Source: Candidatus Avelusimicrobium faecicola | Lineage (GTDB): Bacteria; Elusimicrobiota; Elusimicrobia; Elusimicrobiales; Elusimicrobiaceae | NCBI GenBank assembly: GCA_900540405.1 | Contig: UQFW01000022.1 | Location: 1-22,134 of the forward strand | Length of the DNA: 22,134 nucleotides | Direction: 5' to 3' | Shown: piece after piece, positions 5,588 through 13,167 of the stretch | How the letters are laid out: the number at the start of each line of letters is the position of its first letter | Position numbering within the stretch: position 1 is the stretch's first letter | Position numbers and translations under genes: made by a program | Notes under the pieces: generated by a model | Told to the model about the DNA's origin: nothing | The model's database searches: none | What the model saw: the letters and a program-made list of their open reading frames with translations, nothing else

Positions 5588-5626
5588 AAAAAGAGGCCGG
5601 GGCCTTATAAAAAGACCCCGGCTTTT
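5588..5626 (-). terminator. Intrinsic terminator after groEL
   Basis: GCCGGGG (5596-5602) pairs perfectly with CCCCGGC (5616-5622), extended by weaker pairs, with a T run on the minus-strand side (5588-5592 as A on plus). It closes the groES-groEL operon. Confidence 0.85.
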
Positions 5627-5645
5627 GAATTGGGTTAGCGGGAAA

Positions 5646-7280
5646 TTACATCATCCCCATACCGCCCATGCCGGGCATAGCCGGGGCATGAGCCGCGCCT
5701 TCTTTTTCCGGCGCATCCGCTACCAAGGCTTCGGTCAAGAGGACCGTGCCCGTGATAGAGGCGGCGTTTTCCAAGGCGGTGCGGACCACTTTGGCCGGGT
5801 CCACTACGCCCGCTTTCAACAGGTCGCAATAGGTGTTGTTGTCGGCGTTATAACCGTCGGCCGCGCCTTGCATCTTCAGCACGTTATCCACCACTACGGC
5901 GCCGTCTAAACCGGCGTTTACGGCAATTTGTTTCAACGGAGCCGTCAACGCTTTGCGGACAATGTTAATACCCGTGCGGACATCCTCGTTATCGGTTTTG
6001 ATAGCGTCCAAAGCCGCTTGACTGCGGGCAAGCGCCACACCACCGCCGGGCACAAGGCCTTCTTCCACGCCGGCTTTCGTGGCGTTTTTGGCGTCTTCCA
6101 CTTTGGCTTTTTTGGCTTTCAGTTCGGTTTCCGTAGCGGCACCTACGCTGATTACAGCCACACCGCCGGAAAGTTTCGCCAAGCGTTCCTGCAATTTTTC
6201 TTTATCGTATTCGCTCTTGGAGTTTTCAATCTGTTTGCGGATTTGTTCCGAGCGGGCGGCAATAGCTTCTTTACTGCCTTTACCGCTTACAATGGTGGTG
6301 TTTTCTTTATCAATTACCACGCGGGCGGCCTGGCCGAGCATAGCCAATTCGGCTTTGTCCAGTTTAATGCCGCGTTCTTCGCTCAGCACGTCACCGCCGG
6401 TCAAAATGGCAATATCTTCCAACATTTCTTTGCGTCTGTCCCCAAAGCCCGGGGCTTTTACGGCACAGCCTTTCAAGGTGCCGCGCAATTTGTTCACTAC
6501 CAAGGTAGCCAACGCTTCGCCGTCCACATCTTCGGCAATAATCAGGAATTGTTTACCGCTTTGGACGATTTTTTCCAATACCGGCAGTAAGTCGTTCATG
6601 CTGGAAACTTTTTTATCGGTAATGATGATATAGGGGTTTTCCAACACACATTCCATCCGTTCGGAATCAGTCACAAAATACGGGGAAATGTAGCCGCGGT
6701 CAAACTGCATACCTTCCACCACGTCCAGTTGGGTGGTAGCGGTTTTGCCTTCTTCTACGGTAATTACACCTTCCGCGCCCACTTTTTCAATGGCTTCGGC
6801 AATCATATTACCAATTTCGCGGTCGTTGGAAGAAATGGTGGCAATTTGGGCTTTTTCTTCTTTGGTTTTTACCGGTTTGTGCATTTTTTCCAATTCTTTT
6901 TTGGTGGCTTCTACGGCCATTTCAATGCCTTTTTTTACCAACGTGGGGTTGGCTCCGGCGGTAATGTTTTTAATGCCTTCGGTCAACATGGCGTTGGCCA
7001 ATACGGTAGCGGTGGTGGTACCGTCGCCGGCGACGTCGTTAGTTTTGGAGGCTACTTCGCGGATGAGCTGGGCGCCCATATTTTCAAACTTGTCTTCCAG
7101 TTCAATATCTTTGGCAATCGTCACGCCGTCATCAATAATAAGCGGAGAGCCGAACTTTTTTTCCAACACTACACTGCGGCCCTTGGGCCCTAACGTCACT
7201 TTTACGGCGTTTGCTACTTTTTCAATGCCTGCTTTCATTTTGGCGCGGGCTTGGTCACCATATACAATTTGTTTTGCCAT
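5646..7280 (-). CDS. groEL: Chaperonin GroEL (Hsp60)
   Basis: A 544-residue protein of standard group I chaperonin length, colinear with the family from [15 protein letters not shown] through [21 protein letters not shown], the ATP-site GDGTTTAT (about residues 86-93) and [11 protein letters not shown] to the GMGGMGMM tail. It forms the cytoplasmic double ring that folds proteins with GroES. The tail is the usual Gly-Met-rich flexible end. AGGAGG lies 10 nt before the ATG, and groES ends 27 bp upstream, so the two are one operon under the CIRCE-like control region at 7659-7713. A strong terminator follows. Nothing is truncated or missing. Confidence 0.99.
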   Translation of the reverse strand: MAKQIVYGDQARAKMKAGIEKVANAVKVTLGPKGRSVVLEKKFGSPLIIDDGVTIAKDIELEDKFENMGAQLIREVASKTNDVAGDGTTTATVLANAMLTEGIKNITAGANPTLVKKGIEMAVEATKKELEKMHKPVKTKEEKAQIATISSNDREIGNMIAEAIEKVGAEGVITVEEGKTATTQLDVVEGMQFDRGYISPYFVTDSERMECVLENPYIIITDKKVSSMNDLLPVLEKIVQSGKQFLIIAEDVDGEALATLVVNKLRGTLKGCAVKAPGFGDRRKEMLEDIAILTGGDVLSEERGIKLDKAELAMLGQAARVVIDKENTTIVSGKGSKEAIAARSEQIRKQIENSKSEYDKEKLQERLAKLSGGVAVISVGAATETELKAKKAKVEDAKNATKAGVEEGLVPGGGVALARSQAALDAIKTDNEDVRTGINIVRKALTAPLKQIAVNAGLDGAVVVDNVLKMQGAADGYNADNNTYCDLLKAGVVDPAKVVRTALENAASITGTVLLTEALVADAPEKEGAAHAPAMPGMGGMGMM

Positions 7281-7307
7281 ATTAAAAATTCCTCCTGTTT
7301 ACCCCAA

Positions 7308-7601
7308 TTACCCTAAAATACCCAAAACTTCGTCTTGGTGGATAATTAAATACGTTTCGTCATCCAGTTTTACTTCCGTGCCGGAGTATTTGCCGTACAG
7401 CACACGGTCGCCGGGTTTTACATCCATGGGGATTCTAGCCCCTTTCTCGTCCAACTTACCGGCACCCACTGCCAAAACTTCGCCTTCCATCGGTTTTTCT
7501 TTGGCGGTGTCAGGAATGATGATTCCCCCTTTCATGGTTTCTCTTTCAATGGGTTTGACGATAATGCGGTCACCCAAAGGTTTGATTTTTACTTCTTTCA
7601 T
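7308..7601 (-). CDS. groES: Co-chaperonin GroES (Hsp10)
   Basis: A 97-residue, full-length GroES that caps the GroEL ring. It shows IKPLGDRIIVKP at the start, a mobile loop ending in GGIIIPDTAKEKP (about residues 25-37), GEVLAVGAG, VKPGDRVLYGKYSGTEVKLDD and a C-terminal LIIHQDEVLGIL. AAGGAG precedes the ATG by 12 nt. It is the first gene of groES-groEL, with a consensus -35, an extended -10 and a CIRCE-like element upstream, so HrcA-type heat-shock repression is expected. Confidence 0.98.
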   Translation of the reverse strand: MKEVKIKPLGDRIIVKPIERETMKGGIIIPDTAKEKPMEGEVLAVGAGKLDEKGARIPMDVKPGDRVLYGKYSGTEVKLDDETYLIIHQDEVLGILG

Positions 7602-7658
7602 AGTAATTTCTCACTCCTTTTAAGTCTTAAAAATCTAATTTGCGGGGCGGGATTGTTT

Positions 7659-7685
7659 TTAGCACTCCCTTTCGCTTAATGCTAA
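7659..7685 (-). promoter_or_regulatory. CIRCE-like operator of groES-groEL
   Basis: On the plus strand TTAGCACTC (7659-7667), nine bases, then TAATGCTAA (7677-7685). The CIRCE consensus is TTAGCACTC-N9-GAGTGCTAA, so the first arm is perfect and the second has two changes (7 of 9). The element lies just downstream of the -10 box and before groES, the position at which HrcA represses. The hrcA gene is not in the window. Confidence 0.85.
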
Positions 7686-7713
7686 TTTAGCATATATTGC
7701 ATATAATTGTCAA
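7684..7713 (-). promoter_or_regulatory. groESL promoter
   Basis: Perfect -35 TTGACA (7708-7713), an 18-nt spacer and -10 TAAATT (7684-7689) with a TG two bases upstream (extended -10 style) on the minus strand. The -10 box abuts the CIRCE-like element, so a repressor there would block polymerase. Confidence 0.75.
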
Positions 7714-7748
7714 CCCCTTTCTTTGATTGCTAAAAAAGAAAGGGGTTG
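7711..7748 (-). terminator. 14-bp perfect hairpin after the PP2C gene, overlapping the groESL -35 box
   Basis: CAACCCCTTTCTTT (7711-7724) is the exact reverse complement of 7735-7748, with a 10-nt loop. It lies 26 bp past the phosphatase stop. On the minus strand it is followed by ACAATTATAT with no U tract, so it would be a non-canonical terminator, and its distal arm contains the first bases of the groESL TTGACA. Confidence 0.6.
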
Positions 7749-7774
7749 TCGTCGGTAAAGCAGAATAAATATTT

Positions 7775-8599
7775 TTAATAACAGCCAAAAAAGCGGCGCA
7801 CTTTTTGCTTGAAAGTAAGCCGTTGCGGCGGTAAAATTTTAATCATAACGGCGGAAATGTTATCTTGTCCGTCGTTATCGTTAGATACGCGCACCAACTG
7901 TTTGCACAATTTTACCAGCGGCAAGTTTTTGCCCTGCTCCAGTTGTTCGGCCAGTTGGGTTTCGTTCATGCCCTTGTACAGGCCGTCCGAACATAAAACC
8001 ATTACGTCGCCGAGTTTAACCGGAAAGCGCAACAAATCAAATTCCACATTCTTTTTAATACCCATGGCGCGGGTAAGCACGTTTTGGATTTTGGATTTAT
8101 CGGCTTCCGCCTTGGTGAGCAGCCCGCGGCGCACATGTTCCATCGCTAAAGAATGGTCCGTAGTCACTTGAACAAGCTTGCCGTCCCTAAACAGGTAAAT
8201 GCGGGAGTCCCCCACATGTACGGCGGTGGCGTTATCGCCGTCAAACATCACCCCGGTTAAGGTGGTGCCCATCATTTTGTAAATTTCGGATGCTTGCGCC
8301 GTGGTGTAAATAGCGGCGTTGGCCAAATTGGCGGCCATAAGCATTTTGCGCTCCGTATTATCCAATTTGGGCAAAAAGGTTTCCGGCATTTTTAATTCGC
8401 CCGTATTTACTTTACGGATGGTTTCTTCCAATACATGTACGGCAATATTGCTGGCAATTTCTCCGGCGGAATGGCCGCCCATACCGTCGGCTACCACGCC
8501 TAGGCCCAAATCGGACGAGATAAGTACGCTGTCTTCATTTTTTTCCCGGATTTTGCCAATATCGGTGACGGCGGCAAATTCTATATCAAAGGCGCTCAT
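7775..8599 (-). CDS. PP2C-family protein Ser/Thr phosphatase (PrpC/Stp1 type)
   Basis: A 274-residue cytoplasmic metal-dependent phosphatase with all PP2C signature motifs: REKNEDS near residue 18, VADGMGGHSAGE (about 36-47) with the metal-binding Asp, MGTTLTG, HVGDSRIYLFRDG, TDHS, VLTRAMG, LCSDGLYKG and the C-terminal GQDNISAVMI with its metal-ligand Asp. The final basic stretch (FKQKVRRFF) is short and soluble. The start codon overlaps the stop of the upstream kinase gene (ATGA), implying translational coupling. The pair therefore forms a matched kinase-phosphatase switch. Likely substrates are the kinase itself and its targets; these are not identified here. Confidence 0.96.
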   Translation of the reverse strand: MSAFDIEFAAVTDIGKIREKNEDSVLISSDLGLGVVADGMGGHSAGEIASNIAVHVLEETIRKVNTGELKMPETFLPKLDNTERKMLMAANLANAAIYTTAQASEIYKMMGTTLTGVMFDGDNATAVHVGDSRIYLFRDGKLVQVTTDHSLAMEHVRRGLLTKAEADKSKIQNVLTRAMGIKKNVEFDLLRFPVKLGDVMVLCSDGLYKGMNETQLAEQLEQGKNLPLVKLCKQLVRVSNDNDGQDNISAVMIKILPPQRLTFKQKVRRFFGCY

Positions 8600-10947
8600 A
8601 ATTCCTCTCTAAATACAATGTTGCACGCACAGCCTATTATGCCAAACCAATACAAAATGGTCAATAGGAAATAATAAGCGTTGTTGTCTTGCGCGTTATT
8701 GTTAAAATTTTGAATGGGATAGCCGACAGAATAATCCCACGCTAAAATATTCATTTTGCTTTCGCCGGACGTATAATAGGCGGATAACATTTCTATCATT
8801 AACGGCCTGTAATGCTCCGGCACGGCCTCTTTACTATAAATGGAAATTTGCTGGTTTAAGTATTTATATTTGTCTTCCGGGGTCATATTGTTAATTTCCC
8901 GGGTGGAGCCCAGATTGACCAAAGAATCGTTTTGGAACATAGACACATAGCCGCCTATCACTTCCTGCGAAACATCCGGTCCGTTGGAGTGTTTAATCCC
9001 GGCATCAATTTTAGAGGCTAATACGTCTAATGTGGTATTCATACGGTTGGCCAGGCCGGATACGTTATAAATCCACACGCAGGCAATTCCGGCCAGCAGT
9101 AGCAGGGTGGGCGCAATAATGCTGGATTGCCCATCCCGCTTGGAAAACAAGCAGGCAACCGCCCCCAACGCGCACCCCAGACCCGCCAAAAGCAACCATT
9201 TGGTAAAAAGTCCGTCCGGGTTGGCGGGAATTTCCAGCCCGGTAGCCGCATAGACCAATACCATGGATAAGGCAATCAGCGCCGTACCCAAAAAGCTCTG
9301 TACCCAGGTGCGTTTGGCTTGCCAGCAGATAGACATGGCCCACATGGCCGCCACCACCAAATAGCACAGGTTATATTCCGGCGAGAAAATATAGCGGGTA
9401 ATGCCGGTTAAATCCCAATACGGCACTTGGGGCGTAAAAAGCCCGGCCATATAGGAAACCCCGGCAATAATAATTAGCCCCATGGTATTGCGGGAAAACG
9501 CGCGTATAGACGCCGACGCAAACACCAGTAGAAATACCACCATACATATCCCGGCAAGCACCAGTTGGTGCGGGGCATTTTCCGAGCCGGTGACAGGGGC
9601 CAATAAGTTAGCGATAAACCCTAACGTGGGGCTGGTGTGTACGGAGCAAATTTTACCGAACAGGAAAAACACATAAGAAATCCCCAAAGAAAACACCATC
9701 AGCACCGGCAGCCATGCCAAATCAATCCAACGGCGTACGGAGAAGGCTTCCTTAAATTCTTTCGGCTCCTCCACTTTGGGTTGCACCGCAAAGGGGTCAT
9801 CCGGCGGAACAAAACCCTGCGGGGGCGGCGGAGGCGGCAAAATAGCCGGTTGGGGCGCCGCTACCGGTTTCGGTTTTTCTACCGGGCTTTCTTCCAAACC
9901 GGGCAACAACACCGGCTTGCCGGTGCGCCCGGAAGATTGCGTGACGCGTTTGGCCGCTTCTTCCTGGCGTTTACGCTTAATACTGTCCGTATTTTCTATC
10001 GGGCTGTCTTGGGATAATTTAAGGGCGGTATCGGTGCCCAAATCTATGGCTAGGCCGGCCGTGCCGTTTTTTAAGCGCAGTTGGTCTTCTGCCCGCATTT
10101 TTTGGAAATACACATACGTTTCTTTAGCGGTTTGGAAGCGTTTGGCCGGGTCTTTGCTCATTAATTTTTGGATAGCCAGGCTCAGCCACGGCGGCAAATC
10201 TTTACGCAGTTTAGAGGGGTTCGGCACCGGGTCGTTGATATGTTTTTGGATAATATCAATGGTGTTTTTGCCGTTGTACGGGAATTGCCCCGTCAGCACA
10301 TAATACATACTGGCGCCGATAGAATACAAATCCGCGCGGGTATCCAAATCCCGCCCGAGGGCCTGTTCCGGCGCAATAAAATAAGCGGTACCGGCCAGTT
10401 CGGTGGTTTTGGTGGAGCCTTTTTCCTTATCTACTTTTTTGGCAATACCAAAGTCCACAATTTTGGGGTGCATATCCTTGTCAATCAAAATGTTGGAAGG
10501 TTTAATATCCCGGTGGATAATGCCCTTTTCATGGGCCATATTCAACCCTTTCAAAATGCCGTCAAACAAATCCAAAACCAGGCCGATAGGCAACACTTTT
10601 TGGCGTTTTAACATCATGGAAAGCGTTTGCCCTTCAATAAAGGACATTACAATAAAATAATAGCCCCTTTCCTTCCCCACGTTGTAGACGTTTACAATGT
10701 TGGGGTGGTCCAGCTCGGCCACGGCGCGGGCTTCGCTTAAAAAGAGGTCTACGGCTTTTTTATCGTTGGCTAGAGCGGGGCTTAAAATTTTAACACATAC
10801 AATGCGGTTTAAGGCTTTGTGCCGAGCCCGATAAACGGCACCCATGCCGCCTTCGGCTGTTTTTTGCAAGATTTCGCAGCCGGAAATTTCCTGACCGATT
10901 AACGATTCTTTTGCGCCTTTGGTGTCCTTCACTTCGTTCGTACTCAT
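8596..10947 (-). CDS. PknB-like Ser/Thr protein kinase with polytopic membrane C-terminus
   Basis: 783 residues. The catalytic domain (about 22-285) is complete: Gly loop AEGGMGAVY (31-39), Lys53 in VCVKIL, Glu72 in helix C, HRDIKPSN (145-152), DFG (165-167), APEQ (192-195) and DLYSIG. A charged and Pro-rich linker (about 320-400, including seven prolines near 371-376) follows. There are about seven hydrophobic segments between 408 and 630, a soluble loop of about 125 residues (630-755), then a last membrane segment ending NIVFREEL. With a cytoplasmic kinase, an odd number of crossings before 630 puts the late loop outside the inner membrane, where it could sense a signal. It lacks PASTA, WD or TPR repeats. 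AAGGA precedes the ATG, and it overlaps the PP2C gene by 4 bp. Confidence 0.93.
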   Translation of the reverse strand: MSTNEVKDTKGAKESLIGQEISGCEILQKTAEGGMGAVYRARHKALNRIVCVKILSPALANDKKAVDLFLSEARAVAELDHPNIVNVYNVGKERGYYFIVMSFIEGQTLSMMLKRQKVLPIGLVLDLFDGILKGLNMAHEKGIIHRDIKPSNILIDKDMHPKIVDFGIAKKVDKEKGSTKTTELAGTAYFIAPEQALGRDLDTRADLYSIGASMYYVLTGQFPYNGKNTIDIIQKHINDPVPNPSKLRKDLPPWLSLAIQKLMSKDPAKRFQTAKETYVYFQKMRAEDQLRLKNGTAGLAIDLGTDTALKLSQDSPIENTDSIKRKRQEEAAKRVTQSSGRTGKPVLLPGLEESPVEKPKPVAAPQPAILPPPPPPQGFVPPDDPFAVQPKVEEPKEFKEAFSVRRWIDLAWLPVLMVFSLGISYVFFLFGKICSVHTSPTLGFIANLLAPVTGSENAPHQLVLAGICMVVFLLVFASASIRAFSRNTMGLIIIAGVSYMAGLFTPQVPYWDLTGITRYIFSPEYNLCYLVVAAMWAMSICWQAKRTWVQSFLGTALIALSMVLVYAATGLEIPANPDGLFTKWLLLAGLGCALGAVACLFSKRDGQSSIIAPTLLLLAGIACVWIYNVSGLANRMNTTLDVLASKIDAGIKHSNGPDVSQEVIGGYVSMFQNDSLVNLGSTREINNMTPEDKYKYLNQQISIYSKEAVPEHYRPLMIEMLSAYYTSGESKMNILAWDYSVGYPIQNFNNNAQDNNAYYFLLTILYWFGIIGCACNIVFREEL

Positions 10948-10988
10948 AGCCGTCCTTAAAAATAAAAGTTTATGCTGAACCCTAATTC

Positions 10989-10994
10989 ATTATA
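10989..10994 (-). promoter_or_regulatory. Possible -10 box of the kinase-phosphatase operon
   Basis: A perfect TATAAT on the minus strand 42 bp before the kinase ATG, preceded by a T-rich stretch; no good -35 is seen at 16-18 nt. The 146-bp space to the divergent PC4-like gene must hold promoters in both directions. Confidence 0.4.
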
Positions 10995-11062
10995 CAAAAA
11001 CTGCTTGCTTTTAGGATAAACAATCAATAGAATATAACTAATGTTTATCATATCATATTTTA

Positions 11063-11078
11063 GCCCGTTGTGCGGGCT
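11063..11078 (+). other. Small hairpin ahead of the PC4-like gene
   Basis: AGCCCG and CGGGCT form a 6-bp stem around TTGTG, followed by TTTATT, ending about 5 bp before the GGGGG ribosome binding site. It resembles a weak terminator or attenuator, or a leader structure that a single-stranded-nucleic-acid-binding product could control; the latter is speculation. Confidence 0.35.
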
Positions 11079-11093
11079 TTATTGGGGGTTTTT

Positions 11094-11561
11094 ATGAGCG
11101 AAAGCAGTTTTATGGTACTAAACAACATCGGCAGTTTGCCGCTGGAAGACGGCGCGGAGGTAAAATTTACCATTGATGCGTACCGCAATTACCGCTATGC
11201 GTCTATCCGCAAATACCTGCAAACGGACGGTTTTATGGGCGCCACCCGCGTGGGGATTACCATGACGCCGGAAATTGTGCAGGCGCTGGCGCCGATTATT
11301 GCCGCCTTGCCGGACGATGAAAAGCAATGCCCGGATAAAGATTTGGGCAAATTTGCCAAGCGGCCGGGGATGTCCGTCGTGGCCCGGGTAAGTACCTTTA
11401 TGGGGGCCAAGGGGCTGGATTTGCGCCAATGGCAGGAAGACAGCACTTATACCGGTTGGACCAAAAAAGGCATCCGCCTGCCATACAATAAAATAAAGGA
11501 AATCAAACGGCTGTTTGCCCTATTAAATGATGCCTTTAATGAAACCCCGGTAGAATTTTAA
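11094..11561 (+). CDS. PC4/YdbC-like ssDNA-binding protein with two tandem repeats
   Basis: The only clear plus-strand gene. The frame opens at a GTG (11070), but the ATG at 11094 follows GGGGG at proper spacing, giving 155 residues. The second half (about 95-147) has the PC4 coactivator pattern: LDLRQWQEDSTYTGWTKKGIRLP followed by a helix KIKEIKRLFALLNDAF. The first half (about 22-72) repeats the logic: ASIRKYLQTDGFMGATRVGITMTP, then IVQALAPIIAAL. PC4 proteins bind single-stranded DNA as dimers of one such motif per chain, so this chain may form an internal pseudo-dimer. The residue pattern is visible; the function is inferred. It is convergent with the GT9 gene and shares a terminator with it. 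Confidence 0.78.
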   Translation: MSESSFMVLNNIGSLPLEDGAEVKFTIDAYRNYRYASIRKYLQTDGFMGATRVGITMTPEIVQALAPIIAALPDDEKQCPDKDLGKFAKRPGMSVVARVSTFMGAKGLDLRQWQEDSTYTGWTKKGIRLPYNKIKEIKRLFALLNDAFNETPVEF

Positions 11562-11574
11562 CGGGTTTTACCCA

Positions 11575-11609
11575 TAAAAAAGAGGACTCCGCAAGGAGCC
11601 CTCTTTTTT
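11575..11609. terminator. Bidirectional terminator between convergent genes
   Basis: AGAGGACTCC (11581-11590) pairs with GGAGCCCTCT (11595-11604), one mismatch, with a GCAA tetraloop. It is flanked by an A run and a T run, so it serves both the plus-strand PC4-like gene and the minus-strand GT9 gene. Confidence 0.88.
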
Positions 11610-11628
11610 GCCTAATAGCTGAATAGAT

Positions 11629-13167
11629 TTACGCTTTAATCACGCCGTTTTCAACCAGCATTTCTTTGGCGTTTTGAAAAGCGGTCTGCGGCAGGATTTC
11701 CCGCATACACTTAAAATGCCCCAACGGACACTTTCTGCCCCCGTGCAGGGCGCAAGGGCGACATTCCAGGCTTTTTACCTCTAATACGCGGTGTCCGTGC
11801 CCATACGGGAAGAACCCCAATTCTTTGGTGGTGGGGCCGAAAATAGCCAGCGTGGGCACATTAAACGCGGTGGCAATGTGCATGGGGCCGGAATCGTTGG
11901 TGATAAACAGTTTGAAATGCGGCATAAGCGCCATTAAATCCGCCAGGCTGGTTTTACCGCACAAGTTGGCGCAGTGGCCTTGCGATAATTGGCAGATTTT
12001 TTCGCCCAAGTCCGCATCTTTTTTGCCGCCGCCCACAATAACCGTTTGAACGTGTAATTCCGTTTCCAGGCGGCTAATCAGCTCCACAAAGTATTCTTTG
12101 GGCCAGCATTTGGTGGGCCAGGCGGAACCCGGGTGCAAGCCGACCAAGGTTTTGCCTTCCAAATTAAAATCTTTCATCAGGCGGGCTACATTTTCTTCCG
12201 CCGACGGCGCATAACGCAGGCTTAATTTTTCGGCCTTAAATTCTTCTTTGGCAATCCCCTGCAACAAAGAAAGGTTGCGCTCCGCGTCGTGAATCATCCA
12301 GGAAAACGGCACCGTTTTGGTGTAGAAAAACCACCCTTCGCTGGAAGTAAAGCCAATGCGTATCGGCACGCGGGAAAGCCACGCAATCAGCGCGCTTCTG
12401 AAACTGCGGTGCGGTACCAGTAAAATATCAATATGGGCCTCTTTAATGGCTTTGGCGGTTTTCCAAACGCCTACAATTTTGTTCCAACCCGTTTTTTCGT
12501 TTAAGATGATTTGGGAAACCTCTTTCATGGGGCGGAAAATATCCTGCGTTTGCGGACGGGTGATAACCACAATTTTGCTATCCGGGAACAGGCGCGCCGT
12601 TTTTTGGATAAGCGGCGTGGTCAGTACGCTATCCCCAATAAACGACGTTTGGAAAATACCGATTTTACCGATTTTTTTGCCGTCCATAGAGGCTTTTTTA
12701 TAGGCCCAATCGCCCAGTTCCGGCTGGGTGTATTTTATGGGCACGTCCCACGTTTTAAGGGCGGACAAATAGCGCTCCAGCGTGTGTTTTTCCAACACCG
12801 GGGACGTTTTGCGGAATTTTACATACAAGCGCCGGGCTACGGGGTTTTTATCGTAGCGGACCCGGTTGGGAATATGGCTGAAAAAGCCCATTAAAATAGT
12901 TTTTAAGGTGGCGTGCAAATCCAAAAAGTGCGTAAAATGCCCCGCGCGGATTTGCTGGATGTTGCCCCACAGGCTTTTTTTAGCCACCATAATATGGTCA
13001 ATATCCGGGTGGCCGGCCAGCACTTGCGCAAACTGCGGTTTGACGAGCAAGGTAATGCGGCTGTTGGGCCATTTGTTTTTCAGGTTTTTATACACCGGGG
13101 AAGAAAGCACAATATCCCCCAGTGAAGATAACCGGACTACTAAAATATTAGGCTGATTGTCGTTCAT
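11629..13167 (-). CDS. GT9 family glycosyltransferase (heptosyltransferase-like) with duplicated N-terminal domain
   Basis: 512 residues against about 340-360 for the usual WaaC/WaaF-type enzymes, which add heptose to the LPS inner core. Residues 7-158 form one GT9 N-terminal Rossmann domain (ILVVRLSSLGDIVLSSP, Asp18, followed by strand-helix units). Residues 168-330 form a second one (IGIFQTSFIGDSVLTTP, Asp179). Only one C-terminal donor-binding domain follows, with GLHPGSAWPTKCWP (343-356), TNDSGPMHIATA and PTLAIFGPT. The region near the end has a Cys cluster (ECRPCALHGGRKCPLGHFKC). It overlaps the end of waaA by 20 bp, so it is co-translated in an LPS core operon. The second N domain is expected to be catalytic with the C domain; the role of the first is unknown. 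Confidence 0.88.
   Translation of the reverse strand: MNDNQPNILVVRLSSLGDIVLSSPVYKNLKNKWPNSRITLLVKPQFAQVLAGHPDIDHIMVAKKSLWGNIQQIRAGHFTHFLDLHATLKTILMGFFSHIPNRVRYDKNPVARRLYVKFRKTSPVLEKHTLERYLSALKTWDVPIKYTQPELGDWAYKKASMDGKKIGKIGIFQTSFIGDSVLTTPLIQKTARLFPDSKIVVITRPQTQDIFRPMKEVSQIILNEKTGWNKIVGVWKTAKAIKEAHIDILLVPHRSFRSALIAWLSRVPIRIGFTSSEGWFFYTKTVPFSWMIHDAERNLSLLQGIAKEEFKAEKLSLRYAPSAEENVARLMKDFNLEGKTLVGLHPGSAWPTKCWPKEYFVELISRLETELHVQTVIVGGGKKDADLGEKICQLSQGHCANLCGKTSLADLMALMPHFKLFITNDSGPMHIATAFNVPTLAIFGPTTKELGFFPYGHGHRVLEVKSLECRPCALHGGRKCPLGHFKCMREILPQTAFQNAKEMLVENGVIKA

Noticed and set aside
11070..11093. GTG start for the PC4-like gene
   Set aside because: It overlaps the hairpin and the GGGGG ribosome binding site that serves the ATG at 11094.
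10948..11093. Clear promoter for the PC4-like gene in the divergent spacer
   Set aside because: Several A/T-rich hexamers (for example TATAAC near 11033) are present, but none has a -35 at proper spacing, so no site is assigned.
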